From assembly GCA_033557835.1 (NCBI GenBank), contig JAWQRO010000148.1:1-52473 (forward strand): a stretch of DNA of 52,473 bases. Reading direction: 5' to 3'. The stretch is from Helochares maculicollis (taxonomy: Eukaryota; Arthropoda; Insecta; Coleoptera; Hydrophilidae). Made by a program: the position numbers and the translations under genes. Below are positions 34,501 through 46,676 of the stretch, in pieces. A model generated the notes under the pieces. It ran no database searches, had not been told where the DNA came from, and was given only the letters and a program-made list of their open reading frames with translations. Each line of letters begins with the position of its first letter. Positions within the stretch are counted from its first letter, which is position 1.

Positions 34501-36212
34501 TGACTTTAAAACAAAACTGTAAAGTAGCAAATAAACGCGTCATACTACAAAACATCATTAAAACTATACTATATGGGTAGGACAGGTTAGCGCAGGCTGA
34601 GGCATGTCAAATTCGGTTTGGCGATGCTGGATCAGGCCGTGCTTGCGTGTATCTGGTTATAGGAAATTACTAATAAATATTTATAAACTATAATTGTCAA
34701 AAATCTAAAGCAGCCTCATTAATTTTCTTTAGTTATTAGCGAATGTATTTTCTTTTGATCAGTATGGACTGCAAATTGTTGCACAAATATTTGATCAGCC
34801 GATGCTTTTACTTTGAGTTTTAACAAACGAGTCTCAAATTTGGTTCTCTGCTATTATCGAAGACAATTTCCAAAATGAATAGTGACGATATGCTTGATAG
34901 AATATTTTAGTATAATATTGTTCAAAGAGGAGATAAAGACAGCCAGGCTACTGGAAAAAATGTCTACTTTAGTGAATGGTTATAATAATCAACTATTGCA
35001 AATAGTCATTAAGAATTTGATTTAAAATTCGAATAATTTATGAAACAAGATATAAAATCCAATTTTATACCCTAGCCAACTGCACGATGGTATATAGTCT
35101 AAAAATGAGTCATGATTTGATATTTAGTTTTTGTTGTATGTTTGCAGAAAACTACAATATACTACAGGACTATCAAATACATAAAATCCTTAACATGCAT
35201 AGACATACTCAAGGATGGTCACTAGAAATGAGTACACGATATTATACTACAGTATTATCTCGTATAGTTCATGATTACTAGCAATTAGCCGCATCTTCGA
35301 TTGCTTGAATTTAAGAATTTGTTCGTTATTCTTCTATTAAAATACTAGTAGTTATGATGTAATTACACTTTGATATTCACTCGTGAAGTTATAGTTGATA
35401 TTGCTAACATGTTAGCAGTCATTCTTTATAGCAGACTCTTTTATCCGTTATTTTCATATTCTGGGCCAAAGAATTGTGTCAAAACAATTGATGGATGCAT
35501 TGATGGTGTATATCATTTAATCTTGAGCGAAATCTCTTGATCTTACTGAAAAGACTTCTTGAAGAAGTAATAATTACATTTTTAACAGCTCTGATTTATA
35601 TTAACAAAAGTTTGGCCAAGGCAATAAAATGGATTTATCATTGTCACTTTTGGAATCAGCAATTCTTACTTTCATTTCTTTTAATTAAATTCGCAGGTTC
35701 CTTTATCTTCCAAAATCATATGACACAGTTAATTATGTTTATTACGAAGAACTTATACTTACAGATATTTATAGAAACTTCGTTTCATCCCTTCCATTCT
35801 TTAGTAATTAAAATTCTTAAAAGTTAAAATCTTTAACTTTTAAGAAAAACTAAATTTGTATGATCTGGAGTTTTTGATGTATCTTCATTTTTACAAAGCC
35901 AGGTATTCTTCAAGAGTTTTATTGTCAGAAAGTTGCAGAATGGGTATTAAAGAGAACAAGCATTAGAGCTTTATTTATCTCTAACGATTTCTACTTCTAA
36001 AATTCAAATACATCCCGTACTAAAATTTATAATTTGGTCGATGTAGTTGTAAGTGTAAAAGATGGAAATTATCAAAAAAGTCTACATTTCTTAAAAATGC
36101 TTTAAATAGCTGCAAACAAAAGTCAGGGGGCAGACAAAGTGAGTGATGTCTATGATTTTGAAACTGTTATAGCCAATTAAGCGTAATTTTTTATATCTTT
36201 TTTTGTTTACAG
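31575..36212. other. AT-rich stretch, intron-like or intergenic
   Basis: Several acceptor-like tracts occur (for example near 32152, 34445, 35147) without matching coding exons. Somewhat denser patches lie at 33060-33130 and 33980-34150. Frames such as 33592-33789, 35087-35281 and 35537-35827 have no recognisable content. Confidence 0.5.
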
Positions 36213-36278
36213 CTATTTGTGGAAACATTTGATGATCTGATAATGGGGGTGAAAAATACAAGATATTTTGTGTTATGA
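36213..36278 (+). CDS. candidate terminal coding exon
   Basis: A very good acceptor (tttatatctttttttgtttacag) ends at 36212. In phase 0, which is what the 28-nt and 15-nt candidates supply, it encodes LFVETFDDLIMGVKN then TRYFVL and stops with tga at 36276-36278. Joined with the upstream candidates, the product would be about 74 residues ending in helix-like, acidic then basic sequence. I recognise no family. A poly(A) signal is not obvious within the next hundred bases, which is a point against it. Confidence 0.28.
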   Translation, partial: LFVETFDDLIMGVKNTRYFVL

Positions 36279-36589
36279 GATAGGCGTTTGGGTTAACATA
36301 TTTATTCTTACATATATCGGTAATTTAATACTTCTTAATACGCAGTCATTTCTATTTTATTCGACTTTATACAGAAACTCTTAAATATAAGACAAAATTT
36401 CTTTTGAAAATTGAACCTGAAAACTGAGACTGCCAGATTAAACAGAAAAGTACTTAGATAATGTTCCAGAAAGAAATATTAATAATGTACTTAGTGTACA
36501 CCCTGATTTGTGTTGATACAATAAGTGTCATTACATCATTAAAGTTGGTATAATTTCCTGCAACATAATACAAGCTCTAATGGTTAGCG

Positions 36590-36800
36590 TTTAAACACGA
36601 CAACAACGTCGTTGGTCGGGGGGCAAAGGACGGCCAGCGACGATAACTAAACTCGATTGTCATACTTAAATAGTCTATTGCATCACGTCCAAGCTTACCG
36701 TTTGGTTTTGATCACGCCTTCCAGTCAAGAAAGGAAATAGCTGCTGGGTACACCCGTTGCCGTTGCACCCAAGACAAACGAAGTTCAAGACAGTCAATAT
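36590..36800. promoter_or_regulatory. candidate regulatory island
   Basis: About 200 bp of CpG-containing, balanced sequence in AT-rich DNA with no open frame. Features include cgacaacaacgtcg, a G-run ggtcggggggc, and ttgatcacgcc. It resembles other islands in this window that may be enhancers. Confidence 0.25.
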
Positions 36801-37849
36801 AGGTCTTATATTGTAGAGATATAACATGATAGGAAAGTGCATACATTAATAATCAACTAAGAATTAATGCAAACTTCAAATAGTCTCCTTAAGAAATAGT
36901 GTGATGCTATTAATTAGTTTGTCTGGTTAAACAAATTTTACGTGACTAATCTCTTTGCCTCAGCAATATTTTAATTCATTGATAGTATGTTTTAAAGTGT
37001 GGCAACACTAAATTAATTCAAAGAAAATTTTCTTGGAAATGATTATTTTTCTATCTATATTGATTATTACTTATGACAATTAAGTTTGTTTATATACACG
37101 ATTACTACTTAATTTGAGTAAAAAACTCGACATTTATTTAAATATTATGCATCTGTTTTGAACTTTTATTTAATAAAATACTTCTCACACTTCAGACCAG
37201 AATCCTTCGACTATCAAGATGGTTTTTTAATTCTGTTCTATGAAAATAGCCAGTTATTGAAGGCATGCTGTCAATATACTCAAGAAGAGTAGTTTGGGTT
37301 GCCTATTGAGCAGGGATGCACATTTCAATATTCGTTTTGACACAACAAGCAATATCTGTCAAAAGAAATAGCATAACTGGAAAAGGTAGGTTATTTGGAA
37401 TAAGTCGTTACAATTGAAAATAAAACACTGCTGACAACACACACATTGTGGATTATTTAAAATCCTTTAACTTTTATTTAATAACTTTTAGTTATTGCTG
37501 TCGAATTTTACAAACTTTTCGCATAGGTTCATACATTTTCATTTAAATTAGAGCTTGAATACAAAATCAATTGAATTATGAAACTTAAAAATATGCATTG
37601 CAAGAAAAGATCCTTATAAAGTAGTAGATTGGGTTTTAAAGCAAGGAGAGATACGATTCTATCTGATCATCCTTGGTGGTAATGATATTTCTTTATGGAT
37701 AAAAGTAAGTCGTCAAAGCAATTGTCTAAAAATTTATAAATTGATCAGTTGGTAGTTTTTAGTGGCTTGAAAGTTTGAATACAATTTTGGAAAGCGTTTC
37801 TTTCTAATTTAGGTAAATGTCTCCAGTTGTCTTTCCAGCAAATTCCACT
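36801..37849. other. AT-rich non-coding stretch
   Basis: Nothing recognised. Confidence 0.55.
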
Positions 37850-37983
37850 ATCATTCTTCCATCTTCCGCGCTGACATTGCGGCGTGGCCTTTAAGTGGAA
37901 ACGGGAGGAAGTCTCGCAGGAGAGACGGAAAATTCGGTGATCCACATCACCGCACTTTGACCTCCCTTCTCTTGATGCGCTTC

Positions 37984-38006
37984 AGAGCCGGGGCATACCC
38001 GGCTCT
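37984..38006. repeat. perfect hairpin, 9-bp GC-rich stem
   Basis: agagccggg, loop gcata, cccggctct. The stem is fully complementary and GC-rich; as RNA it would be stable. There is no T-run after it, so a terminator role is not suggested. Confidence 0.7.
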
Positions 38007-38010
38007 TTGC

Positions 38011-38064
38011 AAAGGGACATTTCGAAATGCCCTTAACTTGTAGAAAGGGGCATTTGGAAATGTC
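38011..38064. repeat. two 21-bp near-palindromic repeats
   Basis: aaagggacatttcgaaatgc (38011-38030) recurs as aaaggggcatttggaaatgt (38044-38063), 33 bases on; 18 of 21 positions match over the full repeat. Each copy is itself close to palindromic around ttcgaa or ttggaa. It looks like a pair of dimeric protein sites. Confidence 0.6.
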
Positions 38065-38222
38065 TTCAGCAATTTTATTTAGGTCGGGCGTACAGGGAAA
38101 TTCAGAAATATCAAATGACGCGGCCATACGATGGGTCTTGCACGATCTCGCGTCGCGTTGCGTCACGACGGCGAGGGACGGGACGCTATGGGCAACGGAA
38201 CGCCTGCAAAAGAATTAACCGG

Positions 38223-38241
38223 GGCGTTTCAAATAAACGCC
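38223..38241. repeat. perfect hairpin, 7-bp stem
   Basis: ggcgttt, loop caaat, aaacgcc. Confidence 0.6.
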
Positions 38242-38530
38242 AACTTTCAATTTACGACCCTCGAAGAAGCCCGCCATAAATAAACAAAAACCGTCCAAGT
38301 TTTTCACCGAGGGATCGATGGCGGAAAAACGCGTCCAAGTGCCTCGTAAATTTAAAATCAGTAAAAGTAGTTGATATTGTGTAATAACTGAGAAAGCAAG
38401 CCCGGGCTTTGGGGGATGGGGGGATTGTTGGAGTTTATAGTACGGGTGGCGTAAATACGCTCGACTAGCTTTTATTGCGATGCGTACGGAAAGAAATTGA
38501 TTTGTGAGAGTGAACATCGCGATTAAACAT

Positions 38531-41500
38531 CTCCAAGATGCCGGTTCCTCGCTGGGGAAGTGCAGATACGGATGGAAATACAGAAAGATAATGATCTAAG
38601 GCCATGGGTAGTAAGTGGCCCTTCTTGTACACCTACCCTTTATTTTGTCCCACTTTCCCTTCGATTATAGGGGTCTAACCTAAGGGTAAATTTAACAATT
38701 CGAAAGAACGTAATGCTAGAAGATATAACGGACACGGCAACGAAAGTGAGGAGATACGAGCCACGTGGTAAGTTTGGTGTGACAAGTGCGACGAAACACC
38801 ATCAATTCCATAATGAATTCTCTATTTGAAACTAAACAGCACGAATTTCCTATTAGGAGCAATTAAGACTAAATATCCAAATTCGCTGTGTTTCCTGTAG
38901 GTACTAGTTGAGTTTATTTACTATTGTTAGGTTTGCCACACACCTGTGCGTTTTAAATGATGATGACAATACCTGATAATTAACATTTTAGCAACGGTTT
39001 TTCTAATCTGAATTAAGCAGTTCCGGCCATGGAAACAACGTTAAACAGAACCTATTTTTGAGAGCTCGTTCATGATTGAACTAGTTACGAATGTGTTTTC
39101 AGCATTCATTTGTTCATATTTTCTACTACCTGCGCTGCTATTTATTAACAACAACTGTTAAAAGTTTTAGTTTCGGGATAAATGCTAAAAATTGTGTTTT
39201 TTGCAGACCTGATTGAAAATACTAAATTATTTTTGAAGAAAATTCCATTTTGCATAAAATCTAGGAAGTGTTTATCTGCTGCCAAATAAACAGAAAAGTA
39301 GTTTTTCGTTTATTATGCTATTGATCCAAATTTCCGTTTGTACATTCATAATGGTGGATCCATATCAAGTAACAATTATCACAATTTTTCGTGGATCACC
39401 TGTCAAATGAGAGTATAAATAATTTAAAACATTTTCATTAAATCTTCTAAGTTAACTACATACTCTTACTTTCATTGACTCAAGATGGCACTTGTTGCTA
39501 TTAAATATGAAAGGCAACCCTGTAATGTCATTATGAGTACCTTAAATTCTATTCGTACGAATATAAGTAACAGATAAACCATTGAATATGCTTGCAAATT
39601 AATAAGATCAACACTTAGATCTGTAATAAAATTTAAGAGAAATCTTTATATATTTCGAATGCAAAATAAACAACTATAGTAGCAAAGATATATTTTATAA
39701 ATTGCTAATAAAAATGCTTTTTATGTGTTAATTAACCACTAAGTAAGCATTAACCTGAGTTATTAACCTTTTACTTAAAAATAATAGTGTATTTCTGACC
39801 ATTAGAAATTATTTTATGAATAATTGAAATACTTTATAAAATCAGGGCGTTTTTTCTAGACTGGATATGAAGTTCTGTAAAATTTTATGTATTTTTATTT
39901 TATTTGTAAAATAGCTTTAATTTTGTATTGAATTCATTGAATAATATTTTACAAAATATTAATTTATTTAACAAAAGCTTTCCATAAATCTGTCCGTTGG
40001 TATAAAAATTATACAACAAACATAAATCTATATACAAACATTTGCACAGTTATATGCAAAAGAATTCACTCAAGAATAATTTGCTTAAGCGCCTTCTATG
40101 GTATAGTTAATAATATCTGCTTCATGTATTTTGGAGTTTAAAAGGCACATAAGAAAGGAGTGTTTATTGGTTATTGTAAAAATACGAAAACGTTAAATCA
40201 TATCGGCTGAAGCTTTTAATTTTCCGCTGTATCTTCTCTATTTTATGACTCAAAATGTCTGAGAATGATCCATTTTTAAGTATAGTTGAATGTTTTAAAA
40301 ATGTTGTTTTTATGTATACATAACAAGGTAATGCCGTCGGACATGTTTCTCAGCTTCAACAGTATCAATCAATCAACTGTGCTTCACAAACCACAAAATA
40401 TAACGAAACGACTCAATCATCAATTGTTTTTCGGGGTGTTAGAATCTCCCTTGATAATAGAAACTGCTCTCAAAGTTTGAATCGAGCATTAGAAACTTAT
40501 TTCCTACTTTTTACATAACTATTCGTTTATAGTGACTTATATGTTACTGTAGTTAAACTTTCAAAATGTATATCTATCATTTTTTATTTAGTTAGCAACT
40601 ATCTGCAATTTTAATTGTCTTTTTAGTGTCCATGCAAAAATTTTGTTTTATTAATTTCAAGACCGAGGAAAACAAATTTTCACTGAGTAGTTGCGAGCAC
40701 TTTTTCTATCCTTCTTAATTTATTAATCCATTGAATAACTGTTTAATTTTATTAAAAAGCAAGCTGGCATATATCCTTAAATTGAACGTCATTTCTGACG
40801 ATGATTCTTTTGAAACGAAGCGAAATTGTAAAGAATAACAGCTAATAAAACATCTTAAGCTAGCGTTTAAATCATCAACTATATATATGAAATATTTGCC
40901 TTACAACAAGAGCAAAATTAAAATAGCTTGTCAATTGCAAAAAAGCTAGATTTCATCAAATATGAAAATAAATGGTACATAATCATTAAGTTTGTATATT
41001 TTATCAAAAGCCCTTATTGAGTAATGTTTATGAGAGAGGTTTCACACAGGCAAACCATTTCATGTTTTATTCTTTTCTGACTACATTATTGATAGATAAC
41101 CAGTCGTAAAATGTACAGTATATAACTGAGATTAGGAAGTATTTTGGTTTATATAGGAATGGTTTCCATACATATAATCTAAAAGTCCTGACTTTACTGA
41201 AACCTTAATTACAGCAATGCCATTCCGATTTTGCAGGAGAAAGCTCATTAGCGCCTATAGTGCTAGATCTTCGTAAACAAAGCCTTTGCAGTGAGATATA
41301 TAATTTAAAGTTACAGTTACGAAATCAAATATAAAATCAGAAACAAGCAAAATTGCACGGAAATCGTACGTAAAGGCCTTTAGGGTACAACTGTACTTAA
41401 TTATTTTAACGTCTCTATCAATCACTTGTTACGATTTGAAGAGCACATGCACCAGTTAATGCTGGTAGGTAGAAAAGGTGGCTCTAAAATATTATACGTA

Positions 41501-42429
41501 GTTAGTTAACTGGGCTCACACATTTACATCCACACTCACAAAACATGTACAACACGTACTAATAAAAATATTTTACGATTATGGTAATGAAGATTGGTAC
41601 AATGGGCAGAACGAGGACGACTGCATGTGAGAGTGAGATTGGAACAGCCGCGTTTTGCTCCGGGCTCTGTTGGTACTCGTCCATCTACTTTAGAAAAGAG
41701 GCTTAGGCTTCTGGTGTTACGCTCTTAGCTGCCATACACCGTATTAATATTATATTATGTACACATAAACACACACGCACATGTTGTTTCGGTAGCGAAG
41801 AATGAGATTTGTGTGCGTATGTAGATTCTTTCGTGCTTAAATTAAAATTTGTCGTTGTGCCACAGTCACTTACCATCACTAGGTAGCGTCATAAAATCAT
41901 TCGTGTCTTCTAAGTAATATTTTGAGATTTTTTAGTTGTGAAGGCTTGACCCTATTTTTTCTGCAAACCCTGTTTAATTTTCTCTCTCGGCTCTCGCCGA
42001 TCAGATAAGCAGTAATCGGCGCCTATTAAAGAAAAGCCGCTTAGTTTCCACATTTCTAATCCACAAAGCTAACAAACCGTTGAATTGCATAGCAAACCGC
42101 AGAAACGAATATATTACTTATGGATCCATCATAAAAAGTTGATGGCTCAACCAAACTGATAATAAAGATAATTAAAAACTAGCACACAATACCCACCTAA
42201 TGGTCAAACGGCACTCGCTTTCACGCTTGTAATTATGGCATACTTCAGGAATATACCTCATTAAACCTTAAGATAAGACATCGCCGCTGCGAAAGCCGGA
42301 GGAATGAAATTTTATTTTCTGTGTGTATATGAGCACTTTAGTTATAATCTCTTCTGGTTCACTAATTTTTATTGTTCATTGCAAATGTCAACGGTTTTCA
42401 TCCACATAATGGGTCGGGTTATAACGTTA
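38531..42429. other. mostly AT-rich non-coding stretch
   Basis: The first few hundred bases grade out of the GC island. The rest is very AT-rich apart from a denser patch at about 41560-41740. A 64-codon frame at 40286-40480 has no motif. No transposon or RNA recognised. Confidence 0.55.
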
Positions 42430-42620
42430 TTCAATTTCTCTCTGTAATCCCAGTGCGAGTGTTAAGCAGTAGCCGAGTAGCAAGCAGCAAGTAGCTTTTC
42501 TGTTGGTAAGTGCCGGCTTCAACGGCAGCGCCTTCAACAGCAGAGACGGCGGAGGACAATCGGCTCTGCAACGGCGGCGGGCGGAGCGACAGCTCAAGCG
42601 ATACAATCCCAGTAAATTTT
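42430..42620 (+). promoter_or_regulatory. candidate promoter / 5' UTR exon with strong splice donor
   Basis: A CpG-bearing block reads cagtgcgagtgttaagcag, then gcagcaagtagcttttctg, and reaches ctgttg|gtaagtgc, with the donor at 42506. GC-rich sequence continues past the donor (ggcggaggac, caacggcggcgggcgg). The layout fits a non-coding first exon on the plus strand with a start site around 42450, but no definite core promoter motif can be assigned. A 78-codon frame from 42503 spans the donor and is probably accidental. Confidence 0.3.
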
Positions 42621-45162
42621 ACTCACTAATCCCGAGTTTGATGAGCGAAAGCAAATTTATGATAATAATTTCAACAATTACAGATAGCGAAACATTATTT
42701 CGTAATTCCACTGAAGTATTCCGTAATACATCATATTAATTCCTCATCGGCTATGAAATTCCGCTTATCCGGATTTCAATATCATTCTAGTTGCAGTGTG
42801 CACACTACACACTGCACGCTTGCATATCTGGTTAATCCGGTGCACCATTATCGGAATAACTCATATTTACGACAGGGACGTAAAAACATGAAAACACTCT
42901 TTATGGTCTGGTACATATTTATGTCTACAATCGCATATGAAATTCCGGCCGGAGTAAAAGACCAGTATTGGGCCGACAAACCATCAACAGTATTATAGGT
43001 AGATTAACTGGGTCCACCGCATTATTCCTATCTTTATAAGCTGTTTAACCACTTTACATTCACGATGCGATATCTCCAGCTCGATGCGAACCCATAACAT
43101 GCTCTCTTGATGGAGGCGGTGCATGACTTTTAATGGCCAGGACACGTGTCGTGATATCTTTTGGTTGGGTCGGACAAACGCAACCGTACAAAATATATTA
43201 TTAGCGCAACAAGGCCCAGATTTTAAACAAATTAGATTTATAGAAGTCAATTATATTTTGCAACTTTAGAAAAATATAGTGACTTAAAAATATTATTATA
43301 CAAAGAGCATTACTAGAATATAATAATATTACCTATAATTTTATGAGCTTAAGATTTAATTCGGCAGTTTTAAGCACTTTACAGTTAGAGTGTCGCAAAG
43401 TTTCATACTGATTATTAAGTGCTTTTGATTGACATCTTCCAGTCTACCAAGTATTGCCTTGATCATGTCATTGTTGTTTTTATCGACAGATCATTAAATA
43501 AAAAATTAAAAGTAAAGAACTATTTACCGTATCGGAGCATTGAGTTTTGTCTATTATTTTGTTGGTCTAGCTTGAACGAAATATAGGATGTACAGAATAT
43601 CTAGATTCCACGGGTCTCATACATCTAAATCGAGAAACACGTATATGAGAAAGCCAAATAGGCAGTGGCAGTTATAGCGAACGAAAAGCGAAGGACGTGG
43701 ACGGACGCATGGAAATTCCTCATGAATCAGCAACATCGACGCCAGGCGTTGGCCGGCGTCATCCGTAACCAATTTCAGATTTATTATTACGTTATCCTGG
43801 TGCATGTGATGGCACTACTGAAAATGCTAAACTCACTATTCACGAAGCGACATATGTGGAACTACTAGGTTACGAATTGGATGGAAATATATTTTATTAC
43901 TTACATTGTAGCTACACGTGTTTCCATTATTGTTATACTATTATTGCTATTATTATGTTTACGGTATAGCAATAAATATATGAAAAACTTGGTGTAAGAA
44001 TAAATATTATATTTCTATGTAGTTAAATTGATATTAGAAATTAGAAATGCTTTAGAGCATTCCTTCAAATTGCATGTTTTGGCCTATTAATATTCTACCA
44101 TATTCTACAAAATTTAATTTCCAACCAGCCTCCCTATACTTGTCTTTTATGCTGTTGCATACAAAGACAGAGAGGGCAGCACTACTAAAACGTCAACATG
44201 AAAAAACTACACATGCTGTTAATTTAAAACTAAAGTTTCAGTGGGATAGTAGCGCTACAACAAATTGTTAAAGTTCATAATTTGTTTGCAATATGAAATT
44301 AAAACGTAAACATTCTCAAGCAATTCTTTTTGAAAATTTTCGAAACATTTTTTTAAAAAAGATATTGGTTGATTTCTGTTTTTGGAAACAGTGCTCAACA
44401 TAAGTCAACAATTTCTTGGTAGTATGGCGAATTCATACGAGGCTAGACTAGTCTTCCATATGGTGGACAAGTCCACCAGAAACCGCAATCTTATCGTGAG
44501 CTTGAGGTCTTATTGGGAATTTCAAAAATCATCATTTAAGCAACGTTGTATTCAAACCACTCTTTCTACAATACATACAATTCTTCAGAATAGCGTGGCA
44601 ATTATTTGCATGAGTAGGTAATTCTGATTTATTAGATTTAATATTGATAACTGATTTGTGTAGGCAAAATCTCGATCTTATATCCAGGTTGTTGCAATTG
44701 TTAAATTGTATGAGCAAGGCTATTTATGTCTGTTTTTATTCAGCTAATCCTATTTATGTCCATGATGTTTTCTTTATCGCTTGTCCCAAGATCTAATGAG
44801 CAGCTTACGCTACATACATTTTAACTGTTACCACCTGTTCTCAGTTATAATCAATTTTACATACTTCAGTCAAAACGATTTATCAGAAAAAACTCTAAAG
44901 TTTAATTTTTAAAATTGTTATATATACATTTGTCAACAAAAACTATTCAAAAGAAACAATAGGCTTAATATATTCTAAGGTAATTCGAAGCACCAAATTT
45001 TGAATAAACGCAGTTCAAAGGCCAAAAATTAACAATTTAAAAATTTTACGTGGATTAGCTACTACAAATTTAGCAATATTTACTGGTACACTGTATGTAT
45101 CAGCATTCGACCAGTCTTCAGTACTCTCCACAAGAACCAAATCAACTACTCGAATACAGCAT
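42621..45162. other. AT-rich non-coding stretch
   Basis: Short frames on both strands (for example 42753-42998 plus, 42993-43250 minus, 43617-43868 both strands, 44382-44621 plus) show no domain or motif. No transposon recognised. Confidence 0.55.
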
Positions 45163-45455
45163 CCACTAAACAATTGACTTCTCAAACTCAAGCCTGACAA
45201 ACATTCTATACAAGAAAAAAATTGATTTGCGCTAACCATTATAAAACTACTAGAAAATAGACAAAAATGTTTTTGTTAATCGTTTTATATCAATTGTTCT
45301 AATATAGTAGCCACTAAGCAAATGACTCCTCAAACTCGTCTGACAAACTTTCTAGACAAGAAAAAATTCAACTTGCGCTAACCATTATAAAACTATTATA
45401 AAATAAACAAATCCGTGTTTGCTTATCGTTATATAAAAAAAAACTAATAAAAATT
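45163..45455 (+). repeat. two-copy tandem duplication, period about 146-148 bp
   Basis: Copy 1 starts at ccactaaacaattgact (45163) and copy 2 at ccactaagcaaatgact (45311). The order of blocks is the same throughout: tcaaactc, ctgacaaac, tacaag/gacaag, then an identical stretch beginning gcgctaaccattataaaact (45229 and 45375), then ttatcgtt-like ends. The copies have diverged by substitutions and small indels. Period and arrangement resemble a satellite dimer or an old local duplication. The mariner lies about 25 bp to the right. Confidence 0.8.
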
Positions 45456-45482
45456 TAATCAGTAGAAAATTAGACGAACATA

Positions 45483-45514
45483 CTAGGATAGTTGTAAAGT
45501 TCGCGGACCGGGGA
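45483..45514 (+). repeat. left terminal inverted repeat of mariner
   Basis: Begins ctaggatagttgtaaag. Compared with the reverse complement of the right end (ctaggttagttgaaaag) it matches at 26 of 32 positions. TA precedes it. Confidence 0.9.
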
Positions 45515-46531
45515 TAAAAAAGGGCAAAACTACAAAAATAGTTTTAGTGTATTTGCCCATAACTTCAATACATTTTCTCCAACGATTTTCCAATTCAGTT
45601 ATATCATCTCTAAAATAGTTTTCTGGAAGCTCGTCAAAATATTGGTGCACAGTCACTATAACTTCTTCATTTGAGGAAAAACGCTTTCCATGGTGAAGTT
45701 GTTTTAAATTTGGAAATAGAAGTCCGAAGGTGATAGATCGGGAGAGTAAGGCGGATGTTCGATCAATTCAAACCGTAAATCTTTCAATTTGGCCATTGTT
45801 TGAACACATCTGTGTGCTGGCGCGTAATCTTGATGGAAAAGGATTTTTTTCTTCTTCAAGCCAGGTTTCTTTTCTTTAATTTTTGTATCTAACTTATCCA
45901 ACAGATTTGAATAATACTCTCCTACCGGTTTGAAGATAATTGTTCAACAAAATGTTCTTTGCATCCCATAAAACAAATGCCATAACCTTTTTTGGATGAT
46001 TTGGACCATTTTGGTCGTTGTCGCAGCTTGGGATCATAGTGATACACCCAGGTTTCATCCATAGTGACGAAACGACGTAAAAAATCTTTTTTAGTTTTTT
46101 TGAAAAAGCTCCAAATGTTCCTTAGAAAGATTCACTTAAAGTCGTTTTTGATCACAATTTAAGAAATGCGGCACCCATCGTGCACAAAGCTTTCTGAGGC
46201 CAAGCACATCTTTCAAAATATGAAGTACTCGCTCAGTTAAGATATTCATGATCTCAGAAATCTTACCCAAGGTTAACTTTCTGTAATTCATAATCATATC
46301 ATGAATAGTATCAATCATTTCTTCAATGGTCACATTATTTGGACGTTCTGAACGAGGATCATCTTCTAGGCTTGTGCGACCACGTTTAAATTTTAATGCC
46401 CACTTACAGACCACTGTTTTATATGGAGCAGCATCATCTAACACATTCACCATTTCACTATAATATTCGATCGCTTTCACACCCTTTTTCAGTAAAAATT
46501 TTATTACCGCACGATGTTCAATGTTTTCCAT
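45483..46531 (-). pseudogene. mariner transposase, frameshifted
   Basis: Start at 46531 (MENIEHRAVIKFLLKKGV). The N-terminal 131 codons (to a stop at 46136-46138) hold two helix-turn-helix units (WALKFKRGR, then ISEIMNILTERVLHILKDV) and the linker RWVPHFL. The same frame continues past the stop as VNLSKEHLELF, then frameshifts near 46095. The catalytic core follows in shifting frames: RRFVTMDETW (D1, 46057-46059), KVMAFVLWDAK near 45975, FHQDYAPAH (D2, 45827-45829, with the usual N after D changed to Y) and PYSPDLSPSDF (D3, 45722-45724). D2 and D3 are separated by 34 residues, the DD34D signature. A further frameshift precedes FPNLKQLHHGKRF, and the frame ends with a tag formed by the terminal ctag of the inverted repeat. 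It has at least four frameshifts and one stop. All three aspartates are retained, but the gene cannot make an intact enzyme. Confidence 0.93.
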
Positions 46532-46676
46532 GATTAAATTATGTTGGCACTTCTAACATCAAAGCATTATAAAAACACACTGACAAGTCATAACGAGTTG
46601 CAATTTGCAGATGCGTTCATTAGAAGTATGTGACCTTGAATGCAGTCGAAATTGTAGCTCTATCAATGAATTAAAG

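Larger units (their letters stand above)
37850..38530. other. GC-rich island with hairpins and paired palindromic repeats
   Basis: This is the most GC-rich long block of the window, with sharp contrast to both sides. Frames exist on both strands (37891-38166 and 38215-38517 minus, 38027-38218 plus) but overlap and show no family motif. The block contains a perfect 9-bp-stem hairpin (37984-38006), two related 21-bp near-palindromes 33 bp apart (38011 and 38044), and a 7-bp hairpin (38223-38241). It may be a promoter/CpG-type region, a non-autonomous mobile element or foreign DNA; the sequence alone does not decide. No target-site duplication or terminal inverted repeats were found at its edges. 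Confidence 0.4.

Noticed and set aside
37984..38010. GC hairpin resembling a bacterial intrinsic terminator
   Set aside because: No run of T follows the stem, and the context is eukaryotic.
37891..38517. Overlapping frames on both strands of the GC-rich island, including a repeated ISKCPF peptide
   Set aside because: The peptide repeat simply reflects the paired 21-bp DNA repeats, and stops and opposing frames make a real protein unlikely.
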